This document shows positions 20,817-29,393 of a DNA stretch of 64,000 nt, in pieces. Source of the DNA: Variovorax sp. J22G73 (GTDB taxonomy: Bacteria; Pseudomonadota; Gammaproteobacteria; Burkholderiales; Burkholderiaceae_C). Below the pieces are notes generated by a model. It ran no database searches. It was not told the origin of the DNA and saw only the letters and a program-made list of their open reading frames with translations. The position numbers were made by a program, and so were the translations under genes. Position 1 is the first letter of the stretch; each line of letters opens with the position of its first letter. The stretch is from the NCBI RefSeq assembly GCF_030317035.1, contig NZ_JASZYK010000001.1:1550001-1614000 (forward strand), written 5' to 3'.

Positions 20817-22123
20817 GCTGCGCTCCCTTCGAGTGCCTCGGCCCTGGCCCTGGCGGCTTCGGCCAGGTAGGGGCGGGGGTCGGCAATGCAGCCTTCGAGC
20901 GCCGAGGCCGCGACCACCGCGGCGTTGCAGATGAAGATCTCCGAATCGGCGCTGCCCATGCGGCCCGGCGTGTTCAGCGTGCCGGTGGACACGGCACGCT
21001 GGCCGTCGGTCATGGTCGCGATGCGGCCGTAGCAGTAGTCGCAGCTCGACGAGCTGATGAAGGCGCCCGCGTCCACCAGCGTGGAAATCAGCCCTTCCTT
21101 CGCGGCCTGCGACATGATGGCCTGCGAGGTCGGCACCACGTGCAGCTGAAAGCCCTGCTTGATGCGGCGCCCGCGCAGCACGTCGGCCGCGGCGCGCAGG
21201 TCTTCGAGCCGGCCGCTGGCGCAGGAGCCGAGATAGCCGGTGTGCACTTCGAGGCCCGCGTACTCGCTCAGGTCGCGCGTGTTCGCGGGGCTCGGCGGCG
21301 CCACGACGATGGGTGCGAGCGCGCTCACGTCGATGGTCACCTCGCGGTCGTACACCGCGTCGGCGTCGGGGTAGACCGGTTCGAGCGCGATCTTCGAGCG
21401 GCCCTGGGCGTAGGCCAGCGTCTTCGCGTCCGGCGCGATCAGCATGGTGGTCGCGCCCAGGAACATGGCCTGGCCGCAGATGGTCTGGCGGCCTTCGATG
21501 CTCATGGCATCGATCACCGGGCCGCACAGCTCCACCACCTTGAAGCGGCACGACGACGGGCCCAGCACGCGCACCATGTGGTGGAACACGTCGCGCGCCA
21601 TCACGCCGGGCTGCAGGGTGCCGGTGAGCTCGATCTTCACCGTGCCGGGCACCGTGAGCGCCATGGTCTCGCTCACGAAGGTTTCCAGCACGCTCTTGCG
21701 CGCGCCCATGGCCAGCGTGCCGAAGGCACCCAGCTGGCTCACGTGGCCGTCGAAGTGCACCGCGAAGGCGCCCGGCGTGGCGTAGCCGAGTTCGGCCGAC
21801 ACCTGGTGGCCGATGCCTTCGCGCTCGTGCACCGGCACGCCCTGTTCCTTGCCCCAGGCGCGGGTCACCTTGTGCAGCTCTTCTTCCTTGGGCGCCGTGG
21901 CCGGGACCATGTGGTCGATGAAGAGCACGAAGCGCTCGGGGCTGGGCACCTTGTCCACGCCGAACTCTTCACGGGCTTCCCTGAAGAACACGTCGGTGTA
22001 GCCGGGGAAGTCGTAGGCAATCACGAAGTCGGGCCGGGCCAGCACTTCTTCGCCAGCTCGAACGCTGTCGCGCCCGGCCACGCGGGCCAGGATTTTCTCG
22101 GTCATCGTCTGGGGCATCTGCAT
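20813..22123 (-). CDS. LeuC-like large subunit of an aconitase-family hydro-lyase (iron-sulfur)
   Basis: The 436-residue protein resembles LeuC/homoaconitase large subunits. Three cysteines able to hold a [4Fe-4S] cluster are in the right order: Cys301 (GSCASG), Cys361 and Cys364 (CDYC). The normal SNRNF-GR motif is replaced by GTLNTPGRMGS (residues 381-391). The N-terminal DHMVPATAPK is conserved. Start: the ATG at 22123 has AAGGAA close upstream and is followed by the expected TMTEKILA. A longer in-frame ORF would run through a regulatory palindrome and is rejected. Likely function: reversible hydration/dehydration of a dicarboxylic acid. It is first in its operon and divergent from iclR. 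Confidence 0.85.
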   Translation of the reverse strand: MQMPQTMTEKILARVAGRDSVRAGEEVLARPDFVIAYDFPGYTDVFFREAREEFGVDKVPSPERFVLFIDHMVPATAPKEEELHKVTRAWGKEQGVPVHEREGIGHQVSAELGYATPGAFAVHFDGHVSQLGAFGTLAMGARKSVLETFVSETMALTVPGTVKIELTGTLQPGVMARDVFHHMVRVLGPSSCRFKVVELCGPVIDAMSIEGRQTICGQAMFLGATTMLIAPDAKTLAYAQGRSKIALEPVYPDADAVYDREVTIDVSALAPIVVAPPSPANTRDLSEYAGLEVHTGYLGSCASGRLEDLRAAADVLRGRRIKQGFQLHVVPTSQAIMSQAAKEGLISTLVDAGAFISSSSCDYCYGRIATMTDGQRAVSTGTLNTPGRMGSADSEIFICNAAVVAASALEGCIADPRPYLAEAARARAEALEGSAA

Positions 22124-22132
22124 TCCTTGGGT

Positions 22133-22149
22133 ATCCACAATGTGGCGAT
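22133..22149. promoter_or_regulatory. Operator half-palindrome upstream of the LeuC-like gene
   Basis: The sequence ATCCACAATGTGGCGAT repeats the ATCCACAATGTGG of the perfect palindrome at 22219-22233. It lies 9 bp before the start codon of the LeuC-like gene, where a bound repressor could block transcription or elongation. It is probably a second, weaker IclR site. Confidence 0.6.
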
Positions 22150-22218
22150 ATGCGTTGTCGTCTCCCATGAATTACAGACGGGCGGGTGTGGTGCTCCGGA
22201 TAGGGTTGACCCTTAAAT

Positions 22219-22233
22219 ATCCACAATGTGGAT
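22219..22233. promoter_or_regulatory. Palindromic operator in the iclR intergenic region
   Basis: ATCCACAATGTGGAT is a perfect 15-base palindrome apart from its central base. It sits 45 bp upstream of the iclR ATG and five bases before a TATAAA candidate -10 (22238-22243), so it probably serves IclR autoregulation. The distance to the second copy is 86 bp, close to eight helical turns, which would favour looping or cooperative binding. Confidence 0.7.
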
Positions 22234-22277
22234 GCAATATAAATCGACACCTAAGCGACAAGAGCAGGACGTTGAAC

Positions 22278-23111
22278 ATGGCAGGCAAGCAATCGCCACA
22301 AGGTGAGAACGCGCGCACCGGCACGCAGAGCATCGAGCGCGTGGTCGGCATGCTCCGCGTTGTGGCGTCGCGTGGCCGGCGCGGCATGCGCATCGGCGAA
22401 ATAGCGGCCACCAGCGGGCTGCCGCAGTCGACCTGCGCGCGCATGCTGGCGCGGCTGGAAATCGAAGGGTTGGTCGACCGCGACGTGGCCACGCGCAAGT
22501 ACTTTCTCGGGCCGTTGCTGCACGAACTGGGGCTGCTCGCGCGGCCGCGCTACCGGCTCAGCGACCTGTGCGACGGCGCGCTGCACCGGCTGGCCGACCT
22601 GACGCAGGACACGCTGTACCTCAGCGAGCGCAGCGGCATGGAGGCGGTGTGCACCAACCGCGCGCTGGGCGACTTTCCCATCAAGGCGATGCCGCTGGAC
22701 ATCGGCATCCGGCGCCCGCTGGGTGTGGGCGCGGGGGGCCTGTCGATGCTCTGCGCCATGCCCGAGGCGGAGGCCGAAGCCATCATCCAGGCCAACGGCC
22801 ACCGCTACGAGAAGTTCGCGTCTTTCACCGCCGACTTCTTGCGCGAGGCGGTGGCGCAGGGCCGTGCGCAGGGCTATTCGTTCCTGGACAGCGCGGTCAC
22901 GCCGGGCACGGGCGCCATCGGCATGGCCTTTCCCAGGAACAACCCGGTGGGCGCGATCAGCATCGCGGCCATCTCCGGGCGGCTGGGGGCGGAACGCCGG
23001 GAGGACATGGCGCGGGAGCTGCGCCGCGAGGTGCGCAAGATCGAGGCGGCGCTGATGGGCACCGCGGGCGCGGCCGCGGCGGCGGCGGCCGGGGCCTTCG
23101 AGGAGGACTGA
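22278..23111 (+). CDS. IclR-family transcriptional regulator
   Basis: The 277-residue protein has an N-terminal winged helix-turn-helix (about residues 17-80: SIERVVGMLRVV, GLPQSTCARMLARLE) and a C-terminal IclR effector domain (GVGAGGLSMLCAM, GYSFLDSAVTPGTGAIGMAF). IclR proteins bind small organic acids and control catabolic operons. The ATG at 22278 has an AGGA about 9 bases upstream and lies after the palindrome; earlier in-frame codons would run through it. The gene is divergent from the hydro-lyase/Liv operon, its likely target. The extreme C-terminus is an Ala run. Its end is 1 bp from the convergent codA stop. Confidence 0.93.
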   Translation: MAGKQSPQGENARTGTQSIERVVGMLRVVASRGRRGMRIGEIAATSGLPQSTCARMLARLEIEGLVDRDVATRKYFLGPLLHELGLLARPRYRLSDLCDGALHRLADLTQDTLYLSERSGMEAVCTNRALGDFPIKAMPLDIGIRRPLGVGAGGLSMLCAMPEAEAEAIIQANGHRYEKFASFTADFLREAVAQGRAQGYSFLDSAVTPGTGAIGMAFPRNNPVGAISIAAISGRLGAERREDMARELRREVRKIEAALMGTAGAAAAAAAGAFEED

Positions 23112-23112
23112 T

Positions 23113-24399
23113 TCAGCCGTGGCGCTGCGGCGTCATCCAGCTCGTCGCGCCGTCCCGCCCCGCCAGGTGCAGGCTCGCCGTGGCCGCCGGCGTCTCGGCC
23201 AGCAGCTTGCCCTTGCGAAACACCTTGAGCCGCGTGGCGCGCAGGCGAATCGCCTCGACCGGGTCGCGCGCCTGCAGCAGCACGAAGCTCGCGTCGCAGC
23301 CGGCGGCCAGGCCGTAGCCTTCCAGGTGCATCACGCGCGCCGCGTTCGTCGTCACGGCCTCGAAGCACTGGCGAATGCCGGCCTGGCTGGTCATCTGCGC
23401 CACGTGCAGGCCCATGTGCGCCACTTCGAGCATGTCGCCCGAGCCCATGCCGTACCAGGGGTCCATCACGCAGTCGTGGCCGAAGGCGACGTTCACGCCG
23501 GCGGCCATCAGCTCGGGCACGCGCGTCATGCCGCGGCGCTTGGGGTAGGTGTCGTGGCGGCCCTGCAGCGTGATGTTGATGAGCGGGTTGGCAATGACGG
23601 CCACGCCGCTTTGCGCGATGAGCGGCAGCAGCTTGCTCACGTAGTAGTTGTCCATCGAATGCATCGAGGTGCAGTGCGAGCCGGTGACGCGGCCCTGCAG
23701 GCCCAGGCGCTGCGCCTCGAAGGCCAGCGTCTCGATGTGGCGCGACAGCGGGTCGTCCGACTCGTCGCAGTGCATGTCGACCAGCTTGCCGCGCGCGGCC
23801 GCCATCTCGCACAGCAGCTTCACGCTGGCCGCGCCGTCGGCCATGGTGCGCTCGAAGTGCGGAATGCCGCCGACCACGTCCACGCCCCGGTCGAGCGCGC
23901 GCTCGATGTTGTCGACACCGCCGGGCGAGCGCAGCACGCCATCCTGCGGAAACGCGACCAGCTGCAGGTCGAGGTAGGGCGCCACCTGGCGCTTGACCTC
24001 CAGCAGCGCATCGACCGCCAGCAGGCTCGGGTCGCTGGTGTCCACGTGCGTGCGCACCGCGAGCAGGCCCTTGGCCACGGCCCAGTCGCAGTAGGCCAGC
24101 GCGCGCTCGATGAGCGCATCGGCCGTCAGCAGCGGTTTCAGCTCGCCCCACAGCGCGATGCCCTCGAGCAGCGTGCCGCTCTGGTTGACGCGCGGCAGCC
24201 CGTAGCTGAGCGTGGCGTCCATGTGGAAGTGCGGGTCGACGAAGTGCGGCGCAACCAGCAGGCCCTGCGCGTCGATGGTCTCGTGCGCGGGCGCGGCCAG
24301 GCCTTCGGTGACTTCGGCGATGCGCCCGTCCTGCACGGCGATCGACATGCCGGTGCGGCCGTCGGGGAGGGTGGCGTGGGTGATGAGAAGGTCGAGCAT
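23113..24399 (-). CDS. codA: Cytosine deaminase
   Basis: The 428-residue amidohydrolase aligns residue by residue with the known cytosine deaminase active site: metal ligands His57 and His59 (PHFHMD), substrate Gln152 (FPQDG), His210 and Glu213 (MHCDES), His242 (GSHCTS) and Asp309 (FGHDCVMDPWY). It converts cytosine to uracil plus ammonia in the cytoplasm. It is the last gene of the locus that encodes a base/nucleoside transporter, uracil phosphoribosyltransferase and URC-type uracil degradation genes, so it would feed uracil into that route. It follows the small secreted protein gene after 60 bp. Confidence 0.9.
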   Translation of the reverse strand: MLDLLITHATLPDGRTGMSIAVQDGRIAEVTEGLAAPAHETIDAQGLLVAPHFVDPHFHMDATLSYGLPRVNQSGTLLEGIALWGELKPLLTADALIERALAYCDWAVAKGLLAVRTHVDTSDPSLLAVDALLEVKRQVAPYLDLQLVAFPQDGVLRSPGGVDNIERALDRGVDVVGGIPHFERTMADGAASVKLLCEMAAARGKLVDMHCDESDDPLSRHIETLAFEAQRLGLQGRVTGSHCTSMHSMDNYYVSKLLPLIAQSGVAVIANPLINITLQGRHDTYPKRRGMTRVPELMAAGVNVAFGHDCVMDPWYGMGSGDMLEVAHMGLHVAQMTSQAGIRQCFEAVTTNAARVMHLEGYGLAAGCDASFVLLQARDPVEAIRLRATRLKVFRKGKLLAETPAATASLHLAGRDGATSWMTPQRHG

Positions 24400-24459
24400 C
24401 GTGGGGGTCTCGTTTGTTCGTGGAGCAGTGTTGGAGCGGGGCTGTGCAGGGCCCGCGCA

Positions 24460-24924
24460 TCAGCGCATGCGCTGCGCCCGGAAGCGGTACTGCCCCGGCG
24501 CGGGGCCGACCTCGATGGTCACGCGGCGCAGCTTGTCGTCGTGGCCGGCATCGGCCTTGGCCGTCACCACGATGCCGCGTGGCGTGGCGCGGCAGGTGAG
24601 CTCGCTCAGCGCGATCTCCGCGTGGTCGTTGTCCAGCTCGGCAATGGCGACGGTGTGCTCGGCATGCAGGCCGCCGTTGGCGTCGCGCGTCATCCACTGC
24701 ACGTACAGGAACGACTGCGCGTACTGCTCGGCGTGCACCACGCGGTAGGTGCCCTGCGGCGCCTTGCCCTGGCCCCAGGTGCCGCACAGCTGCACCCAGC
24801 TGACCGCGTCGGGCGTCTTGAAGGTGTCGTAGCTGTAGTCGCTGCCCAGCGCGTGCGCGCCGGCGCCCGGGGCGAGGCAGGCGGCGAGCAGCGCGCAGCG
24901 TGCGAGGAGGGTGGTCGTCTTCAT
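24460..24924 (-). CDS. Small secreted protein of unknown function
   Basis: The 154-residue product begins with a clear signal peptide (MKTTTLLARCALLAACLAPG, cleavage near AHA-LG). The rest is beta-rich, with single Cys residues at two places (QLCGTW; LTCRAT) that could form a disulfide in the periplasm. I do not recognise the family. Its ATG overlaps the stop of the NupQ-like permease gene (TGATG) and codA follows, so it is part of the base-uptake operon and may act in the periplasm on or near the transported ligand. Confidence 0.75.
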   Translation of the reverse strand: MKTTTLLARCALLAACLAPGAGAHALGSDYSYDTFKTPDAVSWVQLCGTWGQGKAPQGTYRVVHAEQYAQSFLYVQWMTRDANGGLHAEHTVAIAELDNDHAEIALSELTCRATPRGIVVTAKADAGHDDKLRRVTIEVGPAPGQYRFRAQRMR

Positions 24925-25847
24925 CAGCGTTCTCCCTTGCGGTAGGGCTTCATCAGTGCCTGCGGATAGCTGGCCTTGCGCGCCACCAGCACCAGCGCCA
25001 GGATCGACAGCAGGTACGGCAGCATCAAATACAGCTGGTAGGGCAGCACGGCGTCGCCCGATTGTTGCAGCCGCAGTTGCAGCGCATCGAAGAAGGCGAA
25101 CAGCAGCGCGCCCAGGAGCGCCTTGCCCGGCCGCCACGAGGCGAACACCACCAGCGCCACGCAGATCCAGCCGCGGCCGTTCACCATGTTGAAGAAGAAG
25201 GCGTTGAAGGCCGACAGCGTGAGAAACGAGCCCGCAATGCCCATCAGCGCCGAGCCCGCGACGATGGCGCCGGTGCGCGTGGCCGCGACCGACACGCCCT
25301 GGCTCTCGGCGGCCTGCGGGTTCTCGCCGACCATGCGCAGCGCCAGGCCCAGCGGCGTGCGGTACAGCACCCAGCCGACCACGGGCACCAGCAGCAGGGC
25401 GAACAGCGTGAGCGCGGTTTGCGCGTTGAGGATCGGAATGGGCAGCCAGTCCATCGGCGCGAAGGGCGTGATGGTGGGCGGCGTGTTCACCTTCGGAAAG
25501 CTCACGCGGTAGCCGAAGTAGCTCAGCGACGTGGCGAGCAGCGTGATGCCCAGGCCGGACACGTGCTGCGACAGTGCCAGGCCCACGGTGAGAAAAGCGT
25601 GCAGCAGGCCGAACACCATGCCCGTGAGCGCGGCCACGGCCACGCCCATCCACAGCGGCGCGCCGGCGTACACCGCGAGCCAGCCGGTGAAGGCGCCCGC
25701 GACCATGATCCCTTCGATGCCGAGGTTGAGCACGCCCGCGCGCTCGCACAGCAGCACGCCGAGCGTGCCGAGGACGAGCGGCGTGGCGATGCGCAGCACC
25801 GCGACCCAGAAGGCGGGGTTGGAGAGGATGTCGAGGAGGTCGGTCAT
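24924..25847 (-). CDS. Nucleoside/base ABC transporter permease (NupQ-like)
   Basis: The 307-residue membrane protein has about nine hydrophobic helices and the conserved opening LLCERAGVLNLGIEGIMVAGAF of BMP-type transporter permeases, plus the coupling motif LALRMVGENPQAAESQGV. Together with the upstream permease it forms the channel of a nucleoside or nucleobase importer. The ATG overlaps the upstream stop (ATGA). Confidence 0.9.
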   Translation of the reverse strand: MTDLLDILSNPAFWVAVLRIATPLVLGTLGVLLCERAGVLNLGIEGIMVAGAFTGWLAVYAGAPLWMGVAVAALTGMVFGLLHAFLTVGLALSQHVSGLGITLLATSLSYFGYRVSFPKVNTPPTITPFAPMDWLPIPILNAQTALTLFALLLVPVVGWVLYRTPLGLALRMVGENPQAAESQGVSVAATRTGAIVAGSALMGIAGSFLTLSAFNAFFFNMVNGRGWICVALVVFASWRPGKALLGALLFAFFDALQLRLQQSGDAVLPYQLYLMLPYLLSILALVLVARKASYPQALMKPYRKGER

Positions 25848-26911
25848 TTCTTCATCCTCACCCGGTACTGCGTCAGCAAGGTCGCCACCAGCACGGCGAT
25901 CAGCGAGGCCGCGACGATCACGTCGGCGATGTACGTCGGCACGCCGACCGCGCGGCTCATGGTGTCCGCGCCGACGAGCACGCCCGCCACGAACACACCC
26001 GCGGCGATCACGCCCAGCGGATGCAGGCCCGCCAGCATCGCGATCACGATGCCCGTGTAGCCGTAGCCCGGCGACATGTCGAGCGTGACGTAGCTGGTGC
26101 GGCCCGCCACCTCGATGGCGCCCGCCAGCCCGGCCAGCGCGCCCGAGAGCAGCGCCACCATGACGACCGTGCGCGTCACCGGTACGCCCGCGAACGCGGC
26201 GGCGCGCGCATTGGCGCCGACCGCGCGAATGTCGAAACCCAGCACCGTGTACTTGAACACGGCCCACACCATCACCGCGAGCGACACCGCCCACAGCAGG
26301 CCGGTGTGCACCCGCGTCTGCGCGATGAGCTTGCCCAGCTCCAGGTCGGGTTGCAGCGACACGCTCTGCGGCCAGCCCATGGCGCTCGGGTCTTTCATCG
26401 GCCCGTCGAGCAGCGCCGACACGCCCAGCAGCACGATGAAGTTGATGAGCAGCGTGGTCACCACCTCGTCCACGCCCAGCTTGTTCTTCATCAGCGCCGG
26501 GCCCAGCAGCATGAGCGCGCCGGCCACGGCGGCGGCCAGCGTCATGAGCGGGAACAGCAGCCACGGCGACAGCTCGAAGCCGGTGCCGCCATGCATGCCG
26601 CCGACGGCGACCGCCGCCAGCGCGCCCGCGTAGAGCTGGCCTTCGGCGCCGATGTTGAACAGCCGCGCCTTGAACGCGACCGTGGCCGCCAGCCCGGTGA
26701 GGATCAGCGGAATGGCGCGCGTCAGCGTCTCGCTCCAGGCGAACACCGAGCCGAAGCCGCCCTGCAGCAGCAGCGCGTAGGTGCGCCCGACCGGCGCGCC
26801 GGCCCACAGCACCAGCAGCGCGCTGATCGCGAGCGTGAACACGACCGCACCCACCGGTGCCAGCACCAACGCCGTGCGCGATGTTTCGTGGCGTCGTTCG
26901 AGCCGCATCAT
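25844..26911 (-). CDS. Nucleoside/base ABC transporter permease (NupP-like)
   Basis: The 355-residue membrane protein shows the partner signature: TGLAATVAFKARLFNIGAEGQ, the GPALMKNKLGVDEVVTTLLIN stretch and the coupling motif GFDIRAVGANARAAAFAGV. It has about ten hydrophobic helices. Two ATG codons stand in tandem; the first (26911) gives the ATGA overlap with the ATPase gene. Confidence 0.9.
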   Translation of the reverse strand: MMRLERRHETSRTALVLAPVGAVVFTLAISALLVLWAGAPVGRTYALLLQGGFGSVFAWSETLTRAIPLILTGLAATVAFKARLFNIGAEGQLYAGALAAVAVGGMHGGTGFELSPWLLFPLMTLAAAVAGALMLLGPALMKNKLGVDEVVTTLLINFIVLLGVSALLDGPMKDPSAMGWPQSVSLQPDLELGKLIAQTRVHTGLLWAVSLAVMVWAVFKYTVLGFDIRAVGANARAAAFAGVPVTRTVVMVALLSGALAGLAGAIEVAGRTSYVTLDMSPGYGYTGIVIAMLAGLHPLGVIAAGVFVAGVLVGADTMSRAVGVPTYIADVIVAASLIAVLVATLLTQYRVRMKK

Positions 26912-28590
26912 GAGGCGGCTCCCTTGGGCTGCGGCGCTGTCGCGCCGGCCAGCGAACCGGCCGTTGCACCCGCCATGGCCAGGCCGATGGCCTCGCGCGT
27001 CCACGCCGCGGCGGGCCGCGCATCGCCCAGGTGGCCGCCGTGCATCACCGCCACGCGGTCGCCGAGGGTCAGCACTTCGTCGAGGTCGTCCGAAATCACC
27101 AGCACCGCCGCGCCCGCGTCGCGCGCGGCGATGAGCTGCTGCTGCACATAGGCGACCGCGCCGATGTCCAGGCCCCAGGTCGGCTGGTGCGCGACGATGA
27201 GGCGCGGCGCGCGGTTCGGGTACTTCTTGTTGTCATCGTGCTTCGAGCCTCCGCGTTGTTCACGCAGTTCACGCTGCTCAGGCTGTTCGGGCGCGAGCAG
27301 CGCGCGCCCCAGGATCAATTTCTGCATGTTGCCGCCCGAGAGCGAGCGCGCCGGCGCCATCAGCCCGGCGCCGCGCACGTCGAAAGCCTTCTCGATGCGC
27401 CGCGCGTGCAGCCGGGCCGCCGCGCGCTTCACGATGAACGACCAGCGGGAGAACACCGGGCTGCGCAGCCGCTCGGACACCGCGTTCTCCCACACCGGCA
27501 AGTCGCCGACCACGCCGACCGCGTGACGGTCTTCGGGAATGCGCGCCACGCCGCGCTGCACCAGCCGGGCGGGCGAGGGCGGCAGCGCGCGGCCCATGAG
27601 CTGCGCCGTGCCCGACACCGCGCGGCGCGTGCCGCACAGCAGCTCGGCCAGCGCGACCTGTCCGTTGCCGGAAACCCCGGCGATGGCGGTGATTTCGCCC
27701 GCGCGCAGCGTCAGCGACACCTCGCGAAGCCGGTCCTGCCCGCCGTTCCTGGCCGACGCGGTGCTCACATGGTCGAGCACGCAGACCGCGTCGCCCACCG
27801 ACCTGGCCGGCCGCCGCTGCGGCGCCTCGACCGCGTGGCCGACCATCCACAGCGCGAGCTGCGCCTGCGTGGTGTCGGCGGTGCGCGCCTCGGCCACCAG
27901 CTTGCCGCCGCGCAGCACGGCCACGCGGTGCGACACGCGCAGCACCTCGCCCAGCTTGTGGCTGATGAAAATGACCGACAGCCCCTGCGCCACCATCTGC
28001 GCGAGCGTGGCGAACAGCGCCTCGCTTTCCTGCGGTGTGAGCACGGCGGTGGGCTCGTCCAGGATGAGGATGCGCGCGCCGCGGTACAGCGCCTTCAGGA
28101 TCTCGACGCGCTGGCGCTCGCCGACCGACAGGCTGCCGATCTTCGCGTCGGGCTGCACCGGCAGGCCGAAGCGTTGGGCCACCGCCAGCAGCCGCTCGCG
28201 CGCGGCCGCGCGGCGCGACACCGGGCGCCACAGGGGCTCGGTGCCCATCATCACGTTGTCGAGCACGCTCAGGTTGTCGGCCAGCGTGAAGTGCTGGTGC
28301 ACCATGCCCACGCCCGCGGCCAGCGCGGCCTTGGGGTTGCCCGGCGGCAGCGGCGCGCCGAAGACCTCGATGCCGCCTTCGTCGGCGACGTAGTGGCCGA
28401 ACAGGATCGACATGAGCGTCGACTTGCCCGCGCCGTTCTCGCCGAGCAGCGCGAGCACCTCGCCGGCCTGCAGGTCGAGGGAGATGGCGTCGTTGGCGAC
28501 CAGGCTGCCGAAGCGCTTGGTGATGCCCGCGAGCCGGAGCACCGGGGTGTGCGCGTGGAGGTGCGCGGAGGAGTGCACGGTAGGGTTCAT
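26908..28590 (-). CDS. Nucleoside/base ABC transporter double ATPase (NupO-like) with unusual insertion
   Basis: The 560-residue protein contains two ABC domains, as in sugar and nucleoside importers of the RbsA/NupO type. Domain 1 has Walker A GENGAGKST (residues about 50-58), signature LSVGERQ and Walker B ILILDEP. Domain 2 has a degenerate Walker A (GVSGNGQ, no Lys), signature LSGGNMQK (417-424) and the usual AHQPTWGLD. Between residues 434 and 462 a Glu/Arg/Gln then Lys/Asn/Asp-rich segment interrupts the strand leading to Walker B; such a segment is not normal here. A 15-residue His/Ser-rich extension precedes the first domain. The ATG overlaps the hydrolase stop (ATGA). Confidence 0.9.
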   Translation of the reverse strand: MNPTVHSSAHLHAHTPVLRLAGITKRFGSLVANDAISLDLQAGEVLALLGENGAGKSTLMSILFGHYVADEGGIEVFGAPLPPGNPKAALAAGVGMVHQHFTLADNLSVLDNVMMGTEPLWRPVSRRAAARERLLAVAQRFGLPVQPDAKIGSLSVGERQRVEILKALYRGARILILDEPTAVLTPQESEALFATLAQMVAQGLSVIFISHKLGEVLRVSHRVAVLRGGKLVAEARTADTTQAQLALWMVGHAVEAPQRRPARSVGDAVCVLDHVSTASARNGGQDRLREVSLTLRAGEITAIAGVSGNGQVALAELLCGTRRAVSGTAQLMGRALPPSPARLVQRGVARIPEDRHAVGVVGDLPVWENAVSERLRSPVFSRWSFIVKRAAARLHARRIEKAFDVRGAGLMAPARSLSGGNMQKLILGRALLAPEQPEQRELREQRGGSKHDDNKKYPNRAPRLIVAHQPTWGLDIGAVAYVQQQLIAARDAGAAVLVISDDLDEVLTLGDRVAVMHGGHLGDARPAAAWTREAIGLAMAGATAGSLAGATAPQPKGAAS

Positions 28591-29393
28591 GGGTGGATGG
28601 GCGCGGGGTCTCCGAGCGTGCGGCAAAAGTGGTCGATGGCCTGGGCCGTGGCGGCGGGCGCGGCTTGCAGCAGGCCGTGCGGCCCTTCGAAGCGCACGAC
28701 CTGCAGGCCCGCGAGCGCACGCTGGATCACAAGGGCGGCCTGCGCGGGAACGATGCGGTCCTGCAGGGCCTGAAGGTACATCGAGGGTACGCGCACCTGC
28801 GCCAGCTTGTCGACCACGTTCACCCGCTGCACCTCGTGCATGCGGCGCGCCATGACGGCGCCCGACACCTGCCGCAGCGAGCCCTGCAGCATGCCGGCCA
28901 GCTGCGGGGTGGCGAAGCGGCCCAGCAGCATGTGGCGCATGGGCGGGCGCATGGCGTCCAGGTGCAGCAACTTCATCATCAGTTCGAGCAGGCCGCCGCG
29001 CAGCAGCGCCAGCCCGGGCGAGGGGCTGCGCGCAAAGCTGCAGCACAGGATGAGCCCGCGCAGCCCCGGCGGCGGCGCGGCCGCGATGGAGATGGCGAGC
29101 GGGCCGGAAAACGATTCGCCCAGCAGCACGAAGGGCTCCTCTCGGGGCAACTGCGCGCGCACCAGCGGTTCGAGCTCCGCGTAGCTCTGCGGCTGCGTGC
29201 CCGAGTAGCGCACCACGTCGACCGCCGCGCCCGGCCCCAGCGCGGCCGTCAGCGGCGCGAACAGGTCGCCGGTGCCGTCCATGCCCGGCAGCAGCACGAG
29301 GCGAACGGCACGAGGGGCGCCAGGAGCACCTGCAGCACCTGCAGCACCAAGGGCATCGGGCACGCGACCGGGGCTGACAGGCGCCGCCCTCAC
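28587..29393 (-). CDS. Alpha/beta-hydrolase inside the base-transport operon
   Basis: The 268-residue product has an alpha/beta-hydrolase fold with oxyanion motif LLPGMDGTG, nucleophile Ser94 in LGESFSG, Asp212 in QDRIVP and His239 in GPHGLL, so the triad is complete. No signal peptide is visible; a Pro/Ala-rich N-terminus precedes the core. The GTG start at 29393 overlaps the nucleosidase stop (GTGA), and no ATG exists before the core, which supports this start. The fold is shared by thioesterases, esterases and MenH/BioH-like enzymes; the substrate is unknown. It is translationally coupled on both sides. Confidence 0.78.
   Translation of the reverse strand: MRAAPVSPGRVPDALGAAGAAGAPGAPRAVRLVLLPGMDGTGDLFAPLTAALGPGAAVDVVRYSGTQPQSYAELEPLVRAQLPREEPFVLLGESFSGPLAISIAAAPPPGLRGLILCCSFARSPSPGLALLRGGLLELMMKLLHLDAMRPPMRHMLLGRFATPQLAGMLQGSLRQVSGAVMARRMHEVQRVNVVDKLAQVRVPSMYLQALQDRIVPAQAALVIQRALAGLQVVRFEGPHGLLQAAPAATAQAIDHFCRTLGDPAPIHP

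Noticed and set aside
20280..22123. Leucine biosynthesis leuCD
   Set aside because: The active-site loops of both subunits differ from isopropylmalate isomerase, and the context is an IclR-controlled uptake and lyase operon, not leuB/leuA.
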